A stretch of 64,000 nt of DNA from Branchipolynoe longqiensis (taxonomy: Eukaryota; Annelida; Polychaeta; Phyllodocida; Polynoidae), in contig CM059193.1 of the NCBI GenBank assembly GCA_030323885.1, positions 79,520,578-79,584,577 on the forward strand, written 5' to 3'. A program made the translations under genes and the position numbers. Below the pieces are notes generated by a model, which worked only from the letters and a program-made list of their open reading frames with translations, was not told the origin of the DNA and ran no database searches. Every line of letters begins with the position of its first letter. The first letter of the stretch is position 1. Positions 57,695 through 64,000 of this stretch are shown in pieces.

Positions 57695-58048
57695 TGTGGC
57701 TGTCACACTGCGACGACAAGCGGCGACGACAGCCCAGCGACATGGATTTTGTGAAAACCCGACGACATATGCAAATTCGGGCCAAGCGCCGCGACAGCGC
57801 CGCGACAGCGTCTGTCGCCGGCTGTCGTCGAGGTTTTCAACATGTCCAAAAACCCAACGACAAGCGGGCGACAGTGGAGAAACTGGAGGTGTCGCGGAGG
57901 TGTCGCGGAGGTGTCGCGGAGGTCGCGCGGCGACACGCGAACGACAGCATAGCGACACCTTAGCGACAATCGACGACAGCCAACGACAGAGCAAAACGAC
58001 AAGTCGTTGGACTGTCGCCGGCCTAGTCGTCGTAGTGTGACAGCTACA
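57695..58048. mobile_element. M3 element, copy C, TAA TSD
   Basis: Left 'TGTGGCTGTCACACTGCGAC' and right (reversed) 'TGTAGCTGTCACACTACGAC'. TAA lies at 57692-57694 and 58049-58051. It is 354 bp. The interior consists of GTCGCGGAG, CGACAGCG and GACGACA words. It shares 'GTCGAGGTTTT' plus a following CAAAA and 'ATATGCAAATT' with copy A. Confidence 0.88.
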
Positions 58049-58051
58049 TAA

Positions 58052-58945
58052 GGATCTATCTGTCTTCCTCTACCCGTCCCATCTCTGCCTGTGACTGGCC
58101 GTGAATATGGCCGTCGCTACCGACACGGTGTAAAGCCACCAACCATCAATCCTAGCTCACACAATAGGGCTACCTAGTAAACAGGAAATTAATCCCAGCT
58201 TTTGCTCCTCTGCTGCAAAGATGCGAACTGAAGCTATTTTCAGTCCGCACGAGTTTGTCTTCTCCCCCGATACTCTATTTCCGGCCTTTGGAAGATGAAA
58301 GTAAGAATCCGAGTATCGCATGGTTATTTTTGTATCAGTTCTAAGTAAAAATACAATTGATATTTCGTGAATATGAATATTTTGTAAGGATATAATAATG
58401 CATAGCATTCCATGTCAGGAATACATTCTAAAATCAGATAGCTGGGTCGTTAAAGGTCTGGTTATGAGATTATGAGATTTTACCATCTATTCCTTACATA
58501 AATATGTCATAGACCTTGATGAAAATGGGTGACTTGAGTTTGAACCAGAATCCAGTTCACTAAAAATGAGGGATGAATCCCAAAGCTCGACCACGAAGAC
58601 CCCCAGACCATAGTTGGGCCCTAAATAGCTCCAAGAGAATAAGATGTTTCAAGCTATATCAATTATGACTAGCCATATTTAATCATAATAATTGTGAGTA
58701 AGTAAAGTTGTATTGGTGATGTTACTGCCCCTTTAACGGTACCTGACGCGCTGCCCAGGCTGGAATCTAAATCATCAAAGGGTTGTACGTACCTGTAAAG
58801 AGAAAGAAAGAACATACGGTAAGATAGAGGTTAAAAACACACAAGTTATCCATATTCGATTTGTTTACCAACGACCTTCAGAAAACTGCATACCACAAAA
58901 TCAACCTAAACCAACGTGAAGTTCAACCCTCCTCTTCCCCCCCCC
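58052..58945. other. No gene seen
   Basis: AT-rich unique-looking sequence. The 83-codon antisense frame at 58157-58408 has no recognised motif. Confidence 0.45.
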
Positions 58946-59003
58946 CCGTCCTTATATGACCTTAGATGTTGCTAGGACATAAAACAACAAAAAGCAAGCA
59001 AAG
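58946..59003 (+). mobile_element. SINE-A 3' tail fragment
   Basis: 'cgtccttatatgaccttaga' and 'tgttgctaggacataaaac', followed by an A-rich AAGCAAGCAAAG tail. Confidence 0.65.
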
Positions 59004-59495
59004 AAACAAACAAACCCCCACCTCCACACACACACAAAGGTTTTTTATTTTTTTAAAGCTCTTTACCACACTAGAAGACGTCAGAAATGAAAAGCCGTTA
59101 TTCTTCAGAATAAAAGAAATTAGAGTCAACAAGAAATTCATTCTCGATGACTGAGTGGTCATGTGCACACCATTCTCGATGACTGAGTTAGTCATGTGCA
59201 CACCCTTTCCTTAGGACAGACCTATCGTTCATGTACCAAAAGATGTTAGATTTAGCAGGATTCCATAGCGTGTCTGTTCGTTTGCAACACTATCAATACA
59301 TGTGCTTCAAGCTTCGCTGGTCCCTTAGGAACGATTGTAGCTATGATCCCAACTCGTCGGCTCGCAGCTACAGTACAACTTACATACCGGAAGGCACGGG
59401 TTGGTGATGAATATATATATATAAATATATATATATATACACCATGATACAGCAAGTAGTATTTTATCTAATGTAAAATGTTTGTGACCACAATT
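59004..59495. other. No gene seen; short direct repeat and AT tract
   Basis: 'cattctcgatgactgagt' plus 'gtcatgtgcacac' occurs twice in tandem (59139-59203). An (AT)n tract lies at 59408-59439. Confidence 0.6.
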
Positions 59496-59740
59496 TCACT
59501 GCGAGACCGGGCCGCCAGCACCATGACTTGATATCCCACTCAGTCACATTATCCTGACACTGAGCCAAACCTATCATTTCCCTATCCTAATAATGCCGAG
59601 TGCCTGGCTAGGAAGTGATGAGTATAAATTTTTAAGTCATTGGTTTGACTCGACTAGGGTTCGAACCCCTGGGTTCGAATCCCACGATCTGCCAAAACGG
59701 GAGACAGATGCTCAACTCATTCGGCCATCCCGTCTGGTCT
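59496..59740 (-). mobile_element. SINE-A copy, tail missing
   Basis: 'gcgagaccgggccgccagca' through 'ggttcgaacccctgggttcg' to 'actcattcggccatcccgtc'. Confidence 0.9.
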
Positions 59741-60035
59741 ATTCCATCAGTAATATCACACACATTATTACTGCATGGAGAATAGTTCACGGTTTTCCCG
59801 AGCATACACCGACAAAACGGATTGAACAACTCAGAGATTTCCCCCACACTGGTCTCAGATGACGGCCGTTCGTGTGCCTGGGATGTCTCTGGTTTATATT
59901 AATTAATGAAAATGGACGGCTCCCGGGCCGCCCACGCACGGGGCCAAGTCCACCCTATTACTCAGTCAGCTCAGGCAGACGGGACCGACACGGCCACACT
60001 CCAGACACCGGCGAAGGCAGGGGAGAGTGGGCGGT

Positions 60036-60362
60036 TGGTTTTTGTTTGCTGAGGTTTTACGTCCTAGCAACATATATGATCATATCAGGTTTGGTAGTGA
60101 CTTGTGACAGCGCGCATTCATGGCGACTTGATAGCGCTGCCCCACTGGGAGATCAGGCCGCCGCAACCATAGCCCAATATCCCACTCGGTTACATTATCC
60201 TTATACTGAGCTAACCAGTATTTGCGCTTTCTAGTAATGTTGAACACCAGGCTAGTACAAGGATCAATTTAGTAAGTCATATTGATTTGACTCAGCCTGG
60301 TTTCAAACTCCCGACCTTCCACACAGGAAGCCCGTTGTCTACCGATTGGTGGGCCATCGAGT
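60036..60362 (-). mobile_element. SINE-A copy, near full length
   Basis: Antisense tail 'gaggttttacgtcctagcaa', body, and degraded head 'ttgtctaccgattggtgggc'. It runs into the (GTGA)n tract. Confidence 0.9.
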
Positions 60363-60415
60363 CAGGGTGAGTGAGTGAGTGAGTGAGTGAGTGAGTGAGT
60401 GAGTGAGTGAGTGAA
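60363..60415. repeat. (GTGA)n microsatellite
   Basis: Twelve GTGA/GAGT units. Confidence 0.96.
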
Positions 60416-60466
60416 TAAATCGGTGGATGTATGTATGTGTGCAATCATAAGCACTGAACAACTTAT

Positions 60467-61397
60467 GGACGTAAACCATCTAGAAGACTTCGAATTCCAG
60501 CCAGACGATTGTAGTAATATGGACGTAAACCATCTTGAAGACTTACAATTCCAGGCAGACGATTGTAGTAGTATAGACGTAAACCATCTAGAAGACTTAG
60601 AATTCCAGCCAGACGATTGTAGTAGTATGGACGTAAACCATCTAGAAGACTTAGAATTCCAGCCGGACGATTGGAGTAGTATGGATGTAAACCATCTAGA
60701 AGACTTAGAATTCCAGCCGGATGATTGTAGTAGTATGGACGTAAACCATCTAGAAGACTTAGAATTCCAGCCGGACGATTGTAGTAGTATGGACGTAAAC
60801 CATCTGGAAGACCATCTAGAAGACTTAGAATTCCAGCCGGACGATTGTAGTAGTATGGACGTAAACCGTCTAGAAGACTTAGAATTCCAGCCGGACGATT
60901 GTAGTAATATGGACGTAAACCATCTAGAAGACTTCAAATTCCAGCCAGACGATTGTAGTAATATGGACGTAAACCATCTAGAAGACTTACAATTCCAGGC
61001 GGACGATTGTAGTAGTATGGACGTAAACCATCTAGAAGACTTACAATTCCAGCCGGACGATTATAGTAGTATGGACATAAACCATCTAGAAGACTTAGAA
61101 TTCCAAGCGGACGATTATAATAGTATGGACGTAAACCATCTAGAAGACTTATAATTCCAGCCGGATGATTGTAGTAGTATGGACGTAAACCATCTAGAAG
61201 ACTTAGAATTCCAGCCGGACAATTGTAGAAGTGTGGACGTAAACCATCTAGAAGACTTAGAATTCCAGCCGGACGATTGTAGTAGTATGGACGTAAACCA
61301 TCTAGAAGACTTAGAATTCCAGCCGGACGATTGTAGTAGTATGGACGTAAACCATCTAGAAGACGTAGAATTCCAGCCGGACGATTGTAGTAGTCTG
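60467..61397. repeat. 54-bp minisatellite (about 17 units)
   Basis: Units of 'tatggacgtaaaccatctag', 'aagacttagaattccagccg' and 'gacgattgtagtag'. Fifty-four is a multiple of three, so 18-residue repeats (MDVNHLEDLEFQPDDCSS) stay open on the plus strand while the minus strand is also open (SSRWFTSILLQSSGWNSK). The right edge is 'gtagtctgaactgacctttc' then 'gggcaaggagcc', which is SINE-B spacer sequence. Not a gene. Confidence 0.95.
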
Positions 61398-61878
61398 AAC
61401 TGACCTTTCGGGCAAGGAGCCAGATTCAAAACGAAAATATTGTCTGTGTTTTATATCAATGTACGTTACATTTTCTATTAGAACACCTTGCATGTCACAG
61501 AGGTGGATACTGAACTTGCCAAAGTCAACTCAGTATGGCACACCAAACGCACTCAGCACCATCATCGAAGGCCTTCCCAACACCCTATAGGATACACCCA
61601 CCATGTAGCCTTTTTTTCCCGAAAGGTGGCGCAGCACTAAAACATGGCATACCGTCACGAAAAGAAGCTACGACAATATGTATCTACTTGCTACTATAGT
61701 GGGTTGTGTAAATGATATATGCACACACGCACATAATAGGTGTACGTGTCCATCTACCTTTTACATGAGATCATGTCAGATAGACATCAGACGCTCAATA
61801 GAGCCTAGATGAGCCAGAAGAGGATCTGTAAGTTAATATACATTTTCACCAGAATAGACCAGTTAGACTTCCCGATTA
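61398..61878. other. SINE-B spacer remnant, otherwise nothing seen
   Basis: The first about 30 bp continue the SINE-B spacer. The rest is unrecognised. Confidence 0.5.
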
Positions 61879-62072
61879 TTTAAGCTGCATGGTCGGATGA
61901 AAAGATCAAATTTTCTAAATAAAAAATCCTACATATTCAAGTTGGACAATGGTGCAATTAAGCATATATTAGGTTGATTACTGTAATCTACTTTACTTTA
62001 ACATAACTTGTATTTTAAATGTCTGTCTAACTTTGTAGATATTTAAAGTGAAAGAATGCACAGTTAATTTTA

Positions 62073-62718
62073 CAGACCTGTGCACCCGATCTGGCAGCTT
62101 TCCGTATTTCTTTGGGTTTTTTTTTGGTCCATTAGTTGTTTAAGCAGGGGAAATTTCAGTCATAGACGACTGGTCTTCCTCATTCCACTGCTGGTCGATA
62201 GAAAGCCCGAGCCTACACTTTTACCGACCCAAGGGATTTTTAACCTCCCACACCACATAGACATGGTATGAGAGCAACCGGCCTTTGATGACGCTGCAAG
62301 TTATACACAGCGGTGGAAATCCAAATTGGCAGAGCTGGGGGCACGGGGAATCGAACCGCCGACCCTCAGATTAGGATTCTGACCTAGAAAAAAGTCAGAC
62401 ACTCTAACCACTCCGCCACAGAGAATTGTCAAAGCTATTTTCCGTATTCTTGAATGACGTTCAGTAACACTTTTACAATGAAGAATAAACAATTACATAA
62501 TATCCACAAGCAAACTTGTCATTCTTGATAATAACTGAAAGTCATTTTGAGTACTTTTTTCAGAGACTTTCAGTAATACTTTCAGTATTTGTACAGACGG
62601 GATCAGTAACTTTTAGTGTGATAAAAAATACACCAATTTCCGGAACAAAGGCTGAGAAACCGTATTTCCATATTTACCCAAACAATCCTGTAACAAATCC
62701 GGAAGGTGCACAGGTCTG
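62073..62718. mobile_element. TIR element nested in M2, holds SINE-C
   Basis: Perfect 14-bp inverted ends CAGACCTGTGCACC. The flanks ATTTTA and ATTTTG suggest a 6-bp TSD with one change, the same TSD length as M1. It contains a complete SINE-C. No transposase. Confidence 0.78.
62195..62432 (-). mobile_element. SINE-C copy inside the CAGACC element
   Basis: Aligns with 506-733. The head B box here reads 'GGTTCGATTCCCCG' on the minus strand, closer to consensus than the first copy, so this copy could be the better template. Confidence 0.88.
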
Positions 62719-62815
62719 ATTTTGGCATTGATATTTCCTTCTATGCAGCAACAAATTTACATTAAAAAATTGTTTAAAGTGACAAACTCAAAACCATCGC
62801 TCTATGCAACTTTAA

Positions 62816-63375
62816 TACAAAACCGGCCACAGTAAAACACGGAACAAAAGGACCGTGCTAAGACTGAAATAGTTAATCTTTCTTAAAAGAACAATAAATA
62901 ACTTTTTTGTTATCATTCTTTTATTTATGTCGGATTATATACCACGTGCTAGCTATGTAAGCTATAGACTACCGTAACTACAGTATGTATGTGTTTAAGT
63001 GAATTTGTCAAGGCTTTATCTCCTTCGATTTTACAGGGGTTTAAAAACATATATATTGTACATTAGTTGATTAGTCACGAGATTGTAGCAACCGCTATTC
63101 TTTTTTACTGTTTCTACCCAGACAGGTGCCTATAAAAAACGCTTCTTTCACAGATTAATTCAGATACCTACTCACCCATCACCATATTATTGTTTGTTTT
63201 ATACCCACTGATTTTTCTATTTAATCTGTAGTTATGAAACATCAGGTAATTCCATATATTTCACATATTATCCAACAACAACTGTAGGCAATTTACCATT
63301 ATTTTTAACCAAAAGCCTCTTTAATGTAACAAACTCTTCTATTTTACAGCCGGGAAACCGGTGTGGCGGGCTCAG
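62816..63375. other. No gene seen
   Basis: AT-rich, with no recognised feature. Confidence 0.5.
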
Positions 63376-63845
63376 CCGTGTACCGTGCTCAGCCGTGTGA
63401 TTAGACTCAAACTCAAGGCATTGTCAATGGTCGTGAGTAATCTTCATACAGAAAATACAGAACAAGTGAAATATCTCTAAAACCAAACCACCCATTAACA
63501 AATTGCTTGGTACACATATAGAAAACATCTTCACCAAAAAGATTATATTAAATTTATAAGCTTAGGGTTCTTGATTTCTATTAATTTTGATTAAAACTAA
63601 TGTTTTGCACTGCGCGAACCATCAAACTCAAGGCATTGTCAATGGTGATGAGCAATCTTCATACAGAAAATCCAGGAAAAGTGAAATATCTCTAAAACCA
63701 CATCACCTAGAAACAAATCGCTTGGTACACATATAGAAAACATCTTTACCAAAAACATTATATTAAATTTATAAGGTTAGTGACTCACGACCATTGACAA
63801 TGCCTTGAGTTTGAATCTATGCACACCGCTGAGCACGGTACACGG
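63376..63845. mobile_element. 470-bp TIR element sharing subrepeats with 6943-7564
   Basis: Left 'CCGTGTACCGTGCTCAGCCG' and right (reversed) 'CCGTGTACCGTGCTCAGCGG'. The inverted match extends through 'ctcaaggcattgtcaatggt' and 'cgtgagt' to about 65 bp. The interior has two roughly 200-bp units also present at 7045-7470. TSD unclear. The remaining 63846-64000 is AT-rich with nothing recognised. Confidence 0.8.
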
Positions 63846-64000
63846 TGTTCAAGTAATAACCAAAGATAATATTTGACAAACAAAATTACATTTAGTAAAA
63901 CCAAATTTAATTTAAATTAAATTAAAAGAGAAAAAAACCCTTGAATAAACAAGACTTTCTTATGGGATGTTCTGTATTAAAATTACATGAAAGATTTTAA

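Larger units (their letters stand above)
61879..62815 (+). mobile_element. M2 MITE carrying a nested element
   Basis: Left 'tttaagctgcatggtcggat' and right 'aaaaccatcgctctatgcaa'. It is split by the CAGACC element at 62073-62718. Confidence 0.82.

Noticed and set aside
57563..58040. Frames of 89-143 residues over M3 copy C
   Set aside because: They lie across the element and its ends, open in several frames owing to GTCGCG-type words.
60411..61154. 247-residue acidic repeat protein (MDVNHLEDLEFQPDDCSS units)
   Set aside because: A 54-bp minisatellite with the opposite strand also open, and derived from SINE-B spacer sequence; a stop interrupts the array at 61152-61154.

Overview
This is a gene-poor, repeat-saturated stretch of an animal nuclear genome, most likely a marine invertebrate and probably a mollusc. 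The signs are tRNA-derived SINEs, terminal-inverted-repeat (TIR) elements with target site duplications (TSDs), a decayed non-LTR retrotransposon with a gag-like zinc-knuckle ORF1 and RNase H, and long (TG)n, (CA)n, (ACAT)n and (CTTT)n tracts. One SINE at about 16.03 kb resembles, from memory, a SINE that is common in molluscan and other lophotrochozoan genomes. The phylum is inferred, not proven. I found no intact host protein gene, rRNA, true tRNA gene or CRISPR array. The only recognisable coding sequence is broken retrotransposon: ORF1 and RNase H pieces at 40.9-43.8 kb, and a reverse transcriptase C-terminus at 22.26-22.52 kb.

Family names here are local labels. SINE-A is about 330 bp, with a tRNA-like head and a (CAAA)n-type tail; about 33 copies or fragments lie on both strands and cover roughly 8 kb. 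SINE-B is a tandem/dimeric tRNA-like repeat (23.0 and 30.0 kb). SINE-C has two copies (0.5 and 62.2 kb). M1 has ends CAGGGATGAAAG and exact 6-bp TSDs. M2 has ends like AAGCTGCATAGTCCGATG. M3 has ends containing CTGTCACAC or CAGTCACAC, with TAA-type flanks. Pogo/Tigger-like MITEs have CAGTGAAACC ends and TA flanks. M5 has ends like CAATCTAACCCCGTTAAACC and TA flanks. Several single elements have long TIRs.

Layout: 0-8 kb holds SINEs, M5, a hAT-like element inside a SINE, and a deep nest (M1 containing a 622-bp TIR element). 8.8-11.2 kb is one 2.3-kb element with perfect 26-bp TIRs, rich in ACGCGT motifs. 11.7-17.5 kb holds M2 with a pogo-like insertion, an 84-bp minisatellite, microsatellites and SINEs. 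17.7-28.7 kb holds TIR elements, a duplicated exon-like block, a LINE fragment, SINE-B and a near-identical 0.73-kb duplication. 29-40 kb holds SINEs, a purine tract, a 94-bp satellite, M3 copy A and a SINE nested in a SINE. 40.9-43.8 kb is the internally deleted LINE. 44-52 kb holds tandem arrays, M1 and M3 copy D. 52-60 kb is microsatellite-rich, with M3 copies B and C. 60.4-61.4 kb is a 54-bp minisatellite apparently born from SINE-B sequence. 61.9-62.8 kb is a three-layer transposon nest.

Nothing here forms a pathway. The biology visible is transposition, nesting and tandem amplification. The most unusual signal is M3: four elements share outer ends and TAA-like targets, yet each has a different CpG-rich interior built from short words related to its own subterminal sequence. 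Boundaries given with TSDs were read base by base; other boundaries are approximate.
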